NCBI GenBank assembly: GCA_017406905.1
Contig: JAFQXN010000005.1
Coordinates: 1 to 51,906, forward strand
Reading direction: 5' to 3'
DNA length: 51,906 nt
Source: Candidatus Saccharimonadota bacterium
Lineage (GTDB): Bacteria; Patescibacteriota; Saccharimonadia; Saccharimonadales; Saccharimonadaceae
Under the pieces are notes generated by a model. It was given only the letters and a program-made list of their open reading frames with translations. It had not been told where the DNA came from and searched no databases. This document shows positions 32,602 through 39,367 of this stretch, in pieces. The position numbers and the translations under genes are program-made. Position 1 is the stretch's first letter; each line of letters starts with the position of its first letter.

Positions 32602-33567
32602 CTAGAAGTTAGAAAAGTATTGTGACCAATGTGTCTTATACTGAGTGTCAGGATTAAAATAGAGCCCCACCGACAATTTCGTATATTCTGGATTCAAAAT
32701 ATTTTCACGATGTGCTTCTGAATTCATCCATGCCGCCACCGTTGTCTCTGGAGATACCGCCGAATTACCCACCACTAGATTTTCACCTTCTATTGATTCC
32801 ATATTGCTATTCGGGTTATCGCAGGCCGTACTCCAGGGACGGCCGTCTGGGCGTGTATGCGAGTAAGACTTCACTAACTCTTCAGCCCGCGTCTCCGCCG
32901 CCACAGCACAAGTGTCGCCCCAGCTCAACACATTCAGCCCATTTCTCACGCGCTCTTGGTTCACCAAAGACAGTACTTCGTATTCCCATTTCAGTTTAGG
33001 CACCTCTACCACCGTCACCTTTATCGAATCTCTCCTTTTGCCATCATAAGTACCGGCGGTTACGGTAGTAGTTCCTGTCCCGGCAATTATTGGAAATCTA
33101 CAAGTTTCCGACGAATAACCCAACCACGTTCGCGCTCCAGAGTAAAACCCAGCAATTACATTTGTGTCGCTCGTTTGCCAATACATATCGCCAAGCCCAG
33201 ATAAGCCACCACCTACGCAAATATCAAAATCCGCCGTCTGAAAAATAGTAATTTCATCTTCCGCCCAAAGTTCACCGTCTGGTGCTGGTGTTGAATCCAC
33301 CCCACTCAACGTATGCACTGAAGTCACGTAATTCTTTTGCGCTTCTGTCAGCTCGCTATCCGTATTGCCTTCCGCCCCAATCAACTCTGGCTGTTCAATC
33401 TCTTCTTTCAATTCGTCGCTGCGTTCTCCCACCACCCGGAAATCCATTCCTCCATTCAGCAGAATCGCCCCAGCTACTAATACGCCCGCAATCAAAATCG
33501 CCGCCGCATTCAAAGAAAGCAGAATCGTTATCTTCGTTTGTTTAAGACTTGCGGCCACCATTTTCAA
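32602..33567 (-). CDS. Membrane-anchored CAP (SCP/PR1) domain protein
   Basis: The 321-residue protein has an N-terminal membrane helix at about residues 14-37, a linker, an Ig-like (BIG2-type) region (TNVIAGFYSGARTWLGYSS to DSIKVTVVEV), and a C-terminal CAP domain (LSLVNQERVRNGLNVLSW, AETRAEELVKSYSHTRPDG, EGENLVVG, WMNSEAHRENILNPEYTKL). The CAP cavity histidines in SHTRPDG and AHRENIL and the Glu in EGENL are present. It is exposed on the cell surface, with function unknown in bacteria. It overlaps the upstream 7TM gene by 26 bp. Confidence 0.9.
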   Translation of the reverse strand: MKMVAASLKQTKITILLSLNAAAILIAGVLVAGAILLNGGMDFRVVGERSDELKEEIEQPELIGAEGNTDSELTEAQKNYVTSVHTLSGVDSTPAPDGELWAEDEITIFQTADFDICVGGGLSGLGDMYWQTSDTNVIAGFYSGARTWLGYSSETCRFPIIAGTGTTTVTAGTYDGKRRDSIKVTVVEVPKLKWEYEVLSLVNQERVRNGLNVLSWGDTCAVAAETRAEELVKSYSHTRPDGRPWSTACDNPNSNMESIEGENLVVGNSAVSPETTVAAWMNSEAHRENILNPEYTKLSVGLYFNPDTQYKTHWSQYFSNF

Positions 33568-34888
33568 TCATCGTCCCCATTAGACTAATTATCATCTCCA
33601 TTTCAGTCAAATCTTTACGGTCTAACAGTGATTTTGACATCGGCTTGCCGAGCACTACCTGGCCAATTACATCTCCATTTGCATTCGTCACTACCGCTAC
33701 TTTTGAAATCCCGCACTCTCTTACGGTCTCCCTATCTAGCTCAGAAATATTTTGCCAAATCCCATGTTCTGGTTTTTTTAAATTCGGCAACGCTACCAGT
33801 TTATCTGCAGGAAGCCTATAATCGTCCGCCACATAATATTTACCGTTCACCAAGAATCCTACGTACGAAAAATGCGTATGTTCCGCCAAGAATCCAGATA
33901 TATCCTTCAGGTTCACTCTGGATTGATTTAGTTTTGTTAATTTTTTCACAATGTATGCAATGTCTATCTGTTTAGTCATAATCAACGATCGCGTAATCGC
34001 AAAAATCTCCGAAATCGCAGGCGTCAGCAGTAGCACAATTGCAATCATGATGAAATTCAGTAGAATTACCTGAAAAGATGGATTTGCTACCTTAAACAGC
34101 GCCGAGAAAATCAAATGAAACACCAAAAGATATACAATTATCGCACCACCAATAATCACGACCGAAGACATAATCTTCAGCCAACTCGTAGCCAACGAAA
34201 TCATCCGATACCTTAGTACTGCATAATAAAAGCCCAGCATCGTCAGACCAATCAGTAGCGGCCCTATCCAAATCAAATCATACCTATTCATCGGCATAAT
34301 CAGGTCGAAAATCAACGAGAAAAACCCTGCCACCGCCAGGCCAATCAAGAAAAACAAATATCCCCTCTTTGTGTCTTTCTTCGTCGCGTGCTTTATTTTG
34401 TATACTAAAGCAAGACAAAACGCCGGCACAATCGTACAGAAATACACAATATAAGCAGAATAGAACCAATGATCGGTATTGATTACTATTGAATTTCCGC
34501 TATTTGATAAAATAATCTCCTTATATAGTACCGACGGGTCATACAAGAAAATAGTGGACAAAATTGCTCCTACTATCAAGAAAACAGAAGTCAATATTTT
34601 GCCATATTTATACTTCCATGCGACATACCCCAGAATTGTCGAATCCATCAGGATCGCTCCTACGTATATACCCTTTATCAACCAAGGCGCTACCGCGTAA
34701 TCCAGCTCACTCGTCCCTAGCGACAAACAGATAGCTATAGACACACCCCATAGTACTTCGCCGATTGCTGCCACAAAAAACCACAAACTATGTTTTCTTT
34801 CAGATTTTGAGCTCCCAAACACCAGTGCTAACGCCGACAAGATCGTCAACATCGACACCGCAATCACCAAGATATAAACCAAATGCAC
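33542..34888 (-). CDS. 7TM sensor-like membrane protein with GAF-like tail, no kinase domain
   Basis: The 448-residue protein has eight or nine hydrophobic helices resembling the 7TM region of some histidine kinases, then a cytoplasmic GAF-like domain from about residue 325 (FLAEHTHFSYVGFLVNGKYYV, VAVVTNANGDVIGQVVLGKP). No HisKA or HATPase motifs follow, so it cannot be a kinase itself. The start is GTG with AAAGGAGGT 5 nt upstream. It is co-transcribed with the CAP protein, whose display it might sense or control (inference). Confidence 0.7.
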   Translation of the reverse strand: MHLVYILVIAVSMLTILSALALVFGSSKSERKHSLWFFVAAIGEVLWGVSIAICLSLGTSELDYAVAPWLIKGIYVGAILMDSTILGYVAWKYKYGKILTSVFLIVGAILSTIFLYDPSVLYKEIILSNSGNSIVINTDHWFYSAYIVYFCTIVPAFCLALVYKIKHATKKDTKRGYLFFLIGLAVAGFFSLIFDLIMPMNRYDLIWIGPLLIGLTMLGFYYAVLRYRMISLATSWLKIMSSVVIIGGAIIVYLLVFHLIFSALFKVANPSFQVILLNFIMIAIVLLLTPAISEIFAITRSLIMTKQIDIAYIVKKLTKLNQSRVNLKDISGFLAEHTHFSYVGFLVNGKYYVADDYRLPADKLVALPNLKKPEHGIWQNISELDRETVRECGISKVAVVTNANGDVIGQVVLGKPMSKSLLDRKDLTEMEMIISLMGTMIENGGRKS

Positions 34889-34937
34889 GATAGACCTCCT
34901 TTAGATACTTACTTCTATTGTACCACAACCATAAAAA

Positions 34938-34958
34938 AGCCCACAAATTTTGTGGGCT
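34938..34958 (-). terminator. Intrinsic terminator of the methyltransferase-like gene
   Basis: AGCCCACAAA pairs with TTTGTGGGCT and is followed on the minus strand by TTTTTT. Confidence 0.85.
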
Positions 34959-34979
34959 GAAAGGGGGTTAAAAGGGGGG

Positions 34980-36029
34980 TTAAATTTTGTTGAATGTTAC
35001 CATAACGGCTGAAGGCGTGGCATTATAGGTATCCAAAGCGTACTCAGCGCTGAACTTCATACCGCGTGCCCACAGCTCCTTGCGGACGGCCTCCACCGCA
35101 CCGATGTTTTTCAGAGCATCGCCCTTCAGCTGCAGCTCCGGCCAGTCAAAAATCTTCATACTCCGCTGCAAATAGGGGCAGTCCAACTGTAAATCGAAGA
35201 AAAACACGCCATCGTTCTTCAGCAATCTGTACACCGGCACGATTACGGACTCCGTAAACAGCTTCAATGGATAATACGACGCCACACCACCCAACATCAC
35301 GAGGTCGGCATCCTGGCAATTCGGGTTATTCAACGCGTGCGCCATATCTTTGATTTCGTACTCTACTCCTAAAAGTCCCAGATAATTTCTGAACAGGGAA
35401 TCAGGTTTGATGGATGAATCGATATCAAACGCCAGCACTTGCTGTTCGCGCGGCTTGAACTTAAATCCATGCCACCTGGCCCAAGCCATCCGCCCGGCTC
35501 CGAGGTCAACTACCTTGGAGAAACGCCCTCTACGCTTGTCGTGTACCGTCATCACGAGATCGGCCACAAAAAGCTGCCTTTCACGATTGTACACGAAAGT
35601 CGGATCGTTCCTTACGAAATCATAAATCTTATCAGATTCGGGCACGTTTTTCGTCCAATCGCCCATCAGATTGTAGCCGGCCCCATACGACATCTCCAGC
35701 GCCGCCGAGGGCGAAGAATATACGCTCATCAGCCAGGGAAAGAAAAAGTCCGATTCCGCTCCGCCGTAATCCACTGTAAACTGCGCCAGCCCAGCATTCC
35801 TTGAAATCTTCGGGCTTATAGAGTCCATAATTTTATTGAGCCTATTCCGCGGAATTTCCTCATGCTTTGAGTAAAAAACGTCATAAATCTCATTCACAAG
35901 CCCACTATCGGCTTTCTCGTTACCATCAGCCAACTGCTTCTCACGAATCTCCACATACTTCGTAAACTCTTCTTCACGCATCTCACGGGTTCGTTTTACG
36001 GGGTCAAAAAGTTCATCATGCTTTAACAT
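34980..36029 (-). CDS. Class I SAM-dependent methyltransferase-like protein
   Basis: The 349-residue protein has a helical N-terminal half rich in Arg and Glu, then a Rossmann-type core: VVDLGAGRMAWARWHG (motif I), VLAFDIDSSIKP (acidic end of beta 2), DADLVMLGGVASYYPL and LLKNDGVFFFDLQLD. The substrate is unknown. The ATG at 36029 fits AAGGAGG 7 nt upstream. A GTG at 36035 is too close to that site. A TGTTATAAT promoter lies at 36072-36077 and a strong terminator follows the gene, so it is monocistronic. Confidence 0.75.
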   Translation of the reverse strand: MLKHDELFDPVKRTREMREEEFTKYVEIREKQLADGNEKADSGLVNEIYDVFYSKHEEIPRNRLNKIMDSISPKISRNAGLAQFTVDYGGAESDFFFPWLMSVYSSPSAALEMSYGAGYNLMGDWTKNVPESDKIYDFVRNDPTFVYNRERQLFVADLVMTVHDKRRGRFSKVVDLGAGRMAWARWHGFKFKPREQQVLAFDIDSSIKPDSLFRNYLGLLGVEYEIKDMAHALNNPNCQDADLVMLGGVASYYPLKLFTESVIVPVYRLLKNDGVFFFDLQLDCPYLQRSMKIFDWPELQLKGDALKNIGAVEAVRKELWARGMKFSAEYALDTYNATPSAVMVTFNKI

Positions 36030-36071
36030 GCTCACACCTCCTTATTAAACTGCGCCCCCTTTATGCGCCTA

Positions 36072-36077
36072 ATTATA
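36072..36077 (-). promoter_or_regulatory. -10 promoter for the methyltransferase-like gene
   Basis: TGTTATAAT on the minus strand is 42 nt before the ATG. The leader contains AAGGAGG. Confidence 0.6.
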
Positions 36078-36150
36078 ACATTACTAACAGATTCCGTCCA
36101 GAGGTTCGTCACTATCATACTCTGATTATAGCATATTAAGCAAAGAAAAA

Positions 36151-36168
36151 GCCCCAGAAAACTGGGGC
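36151..36168 (-). terminator. Intrinsic terminator of the 114-residue gene
   Basis: GCCCCAG and CTGGGGC form the stem, followed on the minus strand by TTTTTC. Confidence 0.85.
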
Positions 36169-36205
36169 GGGCGACGCAATCTGATTGGTATTCGATCAAG
36201 CGAAA

Positions 36206-36550
36206 TTATCCTTGAAGACACATTATCTTATGTGCGTTGGGGTGCAAGCGCACTGTCTTCTTCAAATCTTCAGCCCAAACTAAACGTGATATCATCACGC
36301 CGTTTCTGCCGTGAGACCGCCCCACCACAATTGCGAAATTTTTGAGGCAACACCCCGAACATTTATCGGGGTTAAACATTTCCTCCGTCACAACGTAGTG
36401 GGCTATTGTGCTGCCGCACAGCGCACAAGATTCATTATCATCTGGAGCAAATTCCACAATCGCGCCAGATGTCTCATCGTATACGCAAACTGGCTCATCT
36501 GTCAAATTAATCAATTTATTCGTTAGACGATCCAGTTGATAATCTTGCAT
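36206..36550 (-). CDS. Small zinc-ribbon-like hypothetical protein
   Basis: The 114-residue protein has INLTDEPVCVYDETSGAIVE near the N-terminus. This recalls a short 'NLTPHxV' domain seen in phage and plasmid hypothetical proteins. A four-cysteine pattern (CALCG...CSGCC) over residues 42-67 probably binds zinc, and a basic C-terminus follows. It has a GGAAGGGGG-type Shine-Dalgarno sequence and its own terminator. Function unknown; nucleic-acid binding is a guess. Confidence 0.6.
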   Translation of the reverse strand: MQDYQLDRLTNKLINLTDEPVCVYDETSGAIVEFAPDDNESCALCGSTIAHYVVTEEMFNPDKCSGCCLKNFAIVVGRSHGRNGVMISRLVWAEDLKKTVRLHPNAHKIMCLQG

Positions 36551-36648
36551 GATATACCCCCTTCCTCTTTAAAGTACAATCAAACGTCGCCGAACAATCA
36601 TATCACGAATTTCAAAATCCGTAAATGCTTAAGGACGGCCATTAACCT

Positions 36649-37935
36649 TTAGTGGTCAATATTTATCCTCGGGTAAATATTAAGCGCGTACGGATCGGTC
36701 GGCTTTACCCCCGATTCAATTTCGTAATATGCCGCCGCTGCCACCATCGCACCATTATCTCCCGAGAGCTTTGGCTCAGGGAAATACGCCTCCGGCAATG
36801 CCTTACGCAACGCTGCATTTGCCGACACCCCTCCTGCCACTACCACCGATTGCACCTCTGGATGTTCTTTCAGTGCCATAGTTATTTTTTCACAAAAAAT
36901 CTCTACCGCAGTCTCCTGAAAAGACGCCGCAAAATCTGCCACTTGTTTAGCGGACAACAAGTCTTTCAACTGATGTGAAGGGTACGAAATCGGCACCCCT
37001 ACCTCTTTCTGCACGGCTCTCAGCACTGCAGTCTTCAGCCCAGAAAACGAAAAATTTAGCCCCTCCATCTTCGGATGTGGCAATCGGTATTTGCCCGGGT
37101 TGCCAGGAGAAATGACGCTAGGTTCAGCATGCTCTGCGGGACATGAAGACTTGGCCAGAAGCGACTTAGGAGCTGTGCCCGAAGGGCACGCTGAACCTAG
37201 CGTCATTTCTCCATCGGCCGCCTTTGCAATACTTGGCCCACCCGGATAGGGAAGCCCCAGTATCTTTGCTACCTTATCAAAGCACTCCCCCACCGCATCA
37301 TCAACCGTAGTTCCAATAATCTCAAACTGATTATGCGCCGGCATATACAAAATCTGTGTATGCCCACCCGACACGACTAAGGCTAGAACGGGGAACGTCG
37401 GAACCTGTGCTTTCTGAAGCATAGAATGATTTGAAAAATTAGGAACGTATATTCCAGACGACACCGACGGGTTCGCCCGCGAAGCGGGCGGTTCTGTCGG
37501 CTGTCCTGCGTATGACGTTCCTAATTTTTCAAGTCCCGCTGAAGAAAACACAGGTTCGACGTTCCCGCTTATAAGCCAATTCGCGTACACGTGTGATTTC
37601 AGATGATGTACGGCATATAGGGGCTTATCATACAAAATCGCCAACATCCTCGCCGTTAAAGTTCCCACCAGCAACGAACCTAGTAGCCCCGGTGCGTGCG
37701 TCACTGCGATTGCATCAATATCATCCCAGGTGCATGAAGCATCGGCCAATGCCTTTTTTACCACTGGCATTATCGCTTCAAGATGCGATCTCGCTGCCAC
37801 TTCCGGTATCACCCCTCCGTACTCGGCAAAAATATCAATTTGCGACACCACCACGTTCGACAAAATTTTTCGCCCGTCTTCAACCACGGCCGCCGCCGTC
37901 TCGTCACAACTTGTTTCTATTCCTAGAATTTTCAT
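36649..37935 (-). CDS. tsaD: tRNA N6-adenosine threonylcarbamoyltransferase TsaD with two inserts
   Basis: TsaD transfers the threonylcarbamoyl group to A37 of ANN-decoding tRNAs. The 428-residue protein is about 85 longer than usual. Core motifs are intact: GIETSCDETAAAVVEDG, VTHAPGLLGSLLVG, metal ligands in HHLKSH, VSGGHTQI, DDAVGECFDKVAK, GLNFSFSGLKTAV and VVAGGVSANAALR. The excess lies in residues about 124-182 (nested palindrome D) and 242-277 (element C, read in the opposite orientation to tlyA), both in loops between conserved blocks. The promoter TATAAT is exactly 6 nt before the ATG. Confidence 0.95.
   Translation of the reverse strand: MKILGIETSCDETAAAVVEDGRKILSNVVVSQIDIFAEYGGVIPEVAARSHLEAIMPVVKKALADASCTWDDIDAIAVTHAPGLLGSLLVGTLTARMLAILYDKPLYAVHHLKSHVYANWLISGNVEPVFSSAGLEKLGTSYAGQPTEPPASRANPSVSSGIYVPNFSNHSMLQKAQVPTFPVLALVVSGGHTQILYMPAHNQFEIIGTTVDDAVGECFDKVAKILGLPYPGGPSIAKAADGEMTLGSACPSGTAPKSLLAKSSCPAEHAEPSVISPGNPGKYRLPHPKMEGLNFSFSGLKTAVLRAVQKEVGVPISYPSHQLKDLLSAKQVADFAASFQETAVEIFCEKITMALKEHPEVQSVVVAGGVSANAALRKALPEAYFPEPKLSGDNGAMVAAAAYYEIESGVKPTDPYALNIYPRINIDH
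37106..37212 (-). repeat. Palindromic intragenic element C, copy in tsaD
   Basis: Arms 37106-37128 and 37190-37212 are perfect 23-bp complements. The core (CTCTGCGGGACATGAAGACT... to GTGCCCGAAGGGCAC) is shared with the tlyA copy, but lies antisense to tsaD. It adds the stop-free peptide ACPSGTAPKSLLAKSSCPAE to TsaD. Confidence 0.85.
37391..37566 (-). repeat. Nested palindrome D in tsaD
   Basis: The outer arms 37391-37409 and 37549-37566 are complementary except for one missing base. The inner arms 37431-37448 and 37515-37532 are perfect 18-bp complements. The centre contains CGCCCGC-GAA-GCGGGCG and CCGAC/GTCGG stems. The two arm pairs suggest one element inserted within another. Confidence 0.75.
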
Positions 37936-37941
37936 CTCTTA

Positions 37942-37947
37942 ATTATA
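37942..37947 (-). promoter_or_regulatory. -10 promoter (6-nt gap) for tsaD
   Basis: TGATATAAT on the minus strand ends 6 nt before the ATG at 37935. Confidence 0.65.
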
Positions 37948-37962
37948 TCACATTACGCATAA

Positions 37963-38397
37963 TCATTCATGATGATAAGGCCCACCAATTGCGATTTGAG
38001 ATGCTCGATATATCTGTTCCACCACTATCAATCTCGCCATTAAATGCGGAAATACTAATCTCGAAAATCCCCACACAAAGTCCGCCCTTTTCCTTACAAA
38101 ATCATCAAATCCATAAGCTCCGCCCACCAATATTACCACATCTTTGCCACTCGCAAAAGCCTTTTCCAACCTCTGTGAATATTCGCCCGATGATATATTT
38201 TGCCCTCTCTCGTCACAGCAAATCACTACCTCGCGCGCTGCATCAAATGGCCACCGCCTCAAATATGCGACAAGCTTTTCCTCCTCTATAAATTGCCATT
38301 CTATATTATAAGGCTTTCTCAGTCTTTTCTCATACTCTGCGCACGCCTCAGCGCACCACCCACTATTTTTTCGCCCTCCGGCGATAATCTTAACCAT
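37963..38397 (-). CDS. rlmH: 23S rRNA (pseudouridine-1915-N3)-methyltransferase RlmH
   Basis: The SPOUT-family enzyme methylates pseudouridine 1915 in helix 69 of 23S rRNA. The 144-residue protein has CDERGQNISSGEYSQRL, VILVGGAYGFDD (the knot's SAM-binding loop) and the C-terminal EQIYRASQIAIGGPYHHE, which is diagnostic. It is leaderless by the same 6-nt promoter rule. Confidence 0.95.
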   Translation of the reverse strand: MVKIIAGGRKNSGWCAEACAEYEKRLRKPYNIEWQFIEEEKLVAYLRRWPFDAAREVVICCDERGQNISSGEYSQRLEKAFASGKDVVILVGGAYGFDDFVRKRADFVWGFSRLVFPHLMARLIVVEQIYRASQIAIGGPYHHE

Positions 38398-38403
38398 CCC
38401 CTC

Positions 38404-38409
38404 ATTATA
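38404..38409 (-). promoter_or_regulatory. -10 promoter (6-nt gap) for rlmH
   Basis: TGATATAAT on the minus strand ends 6 nt before the ATG at 38397. Confidence 0.65.
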
Positions 38410-38457
38410 TCACACTTACGCTAAAAAGTCAATATTTCCATCTTGTCCATCCTGTAA

Positions 38458-38463
38458 TACAAT
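38458..38463 (+). promoter_or_regulatory. -10 promoter (6-nt gap) for the MBL-fold gene
   Basis: TACAAT ends 6 nt before the ATG at 38470. Confidence 0.5.
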
Positions 38464-38469
38464 ATAAGC

Positions 38470-39120
38470 ATGAAAATCACTAAATTTGAACACTCAGGCC
38501 TCGCAATCGAGAAAGATGGCAGAGTCATCCTCTGCGATCCCGTAGAATATAACAATATTCTACCTCCTTTTGATAACGTCGCCGCAGTCATTATCACCCA
38601 TAAGCATAGCGACCACCTACAGCTAGAGCTTATCACTAAAATTATCGCCGCCAATTCTGCCGCCAGAATTTTTTGTCCCGCCGACGCCTCACCTCTCCTC
38701 AAGGGCTCTATCGTTGTCAGAGATGGGGAAGAACGCGAAGTAGAAAACTTCAAAATCAAATTTTTCGGCAAAAATCATGCCTCAGTCGTGCCAGAGCAGA
38801 TTCCCTGTGAGAATATCGGCTTCGTGATTGATGACCAATTTGCCAATCCGGGCGACGCCTTCACTCCAGTTCCAGTCCAACCAGAGGTCCTCTGCGTTCC
38901 CATTTCTGCTCCTTGGTGCAAGATCTCTGATTGTGTTGAATACATCAAATCTGTCAATCCTCAAATCGTTATCCCGATGCACGATGCGGTTCTCTCAGAT
39001 ATGGGCAAAAACTTCAGTAATAGCTGGATAGAATCCTCCTGCAAATCTCTCGGTATCAAATTTGCTCTTCTCGCCCCCGGCGCCTCCATCGAGACTGACC
39101 AGCCCAACCAAATTTCTTAA
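38470..39120 (+). CDS. Metallo-beta-lactamase-fold hydrolase (UlaG/UPF0173-like)
   Basis: The 216-residue protein has the MBL metal motif ITHKHSDHLQ (HxHxDH), preceded by HSGLAIEKDGRVILCDP, and later ligands in NHASVVPEQIPC and IPMHDAVLSD. The small size and the opening KITKFEHSGLAIE match the UlaG-like group of uncertain substrate. The protein is predicted to be cytoplasmic. The stop lies 2 bp before the duplicated tRNA-Gln terminator region on the other strand. Confidence 0.88.
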   Translation: MKITKFEHSGLAIEKDGRVILCDPVEYNNILPPFDNVAAVIITHKHSDHLQLELITKIIAANSAARIFCPADASPLLKGSIVVRDGEEREVENFKIKFFGKNHASVVPEQIPCENIGFVIDDQFANPGDAFTPVPVQPEVLCVPISAPWCKISDCVEYIKSVNPQIVIPMHDAVLSDMGKNFSNSWIESSCKSLGIKFALLAPGASIETDQPNQIS

Positions 39121-39121
39121 C

Positions 39122-39256
39122 CCAACTCAAAAAATGCCCCTGGAGGCAACAAACGTCATGGCTAGACTGGCAGGATTCGCACCGAAGGTCCGAATCCCCA
39201 ACTCAAAAAAATGCCCCTGGAGGCAACAAACGTCATGGCTAGGCTGGCAGGATTCG
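39122..39256 (-). repeat. Tandem duplication of tRNA-Gln 3' end plus terminator
   Basis: Units 39122-39179 and 39198-39256 are nearly identical (one substitution, one extra A). Each contains, in minus-strand order, the tRNA 3' part with CCA, then a TGCC/GGCA hairpin and a T-run, an intrinsic terminator. The inner unit belongs to the functional tRNA-Gln. The outer is a tRNA fragment with decayed T-arm sequence at 39179-39197. Confidence 0.75.
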
Positions 39257-39310
39257 AACCTGCGAATGACGGGACCAAAACCCGTTGCCTTACCACTTGG
39301 CGACAGCCTA
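39236..39310 (-). tRNA. tRNA-Gln (anticodon TTG)
   Basis: On the minus strand acceptor TAGGCTG pairs with CAGCCTA (U1-A72 as in bacterial tRNA-Gln). The anticodon loop TTTTGGT gives TTG, the T-loop is TTCGAAT, and CCA is encoded. A TGATAAAAT -10 (39321-39326) lies 10 nt upstream. Confidence 0.95.
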
Positions 39311-39355
39311 ACGTTCTTTCATTTTATCACACTCCCGCCAGAAAATAAAGTGTGC

Positions 39356-39361
39356 TATAAT
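39356..39361 (+). promoter_or_regulatory. -10 promoter (6-nt gap) for ftsK
   Basis: TGCTATAAT ends 6 nt before the ATG at 39368. This decides the start: the frame is open back to 39062, but across the tRNA-Gln gene. Confidence 0.7.
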
Positions 39362-39367
39362 AACCTT

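Noticed and set aside
39062-39367. N-terminal extension of FtsK upstream of 39368
   Set aside because: It would run through the tRNA-Gln gene and the duplicated terminators; the promoter and the family N-terminus both support 39368.
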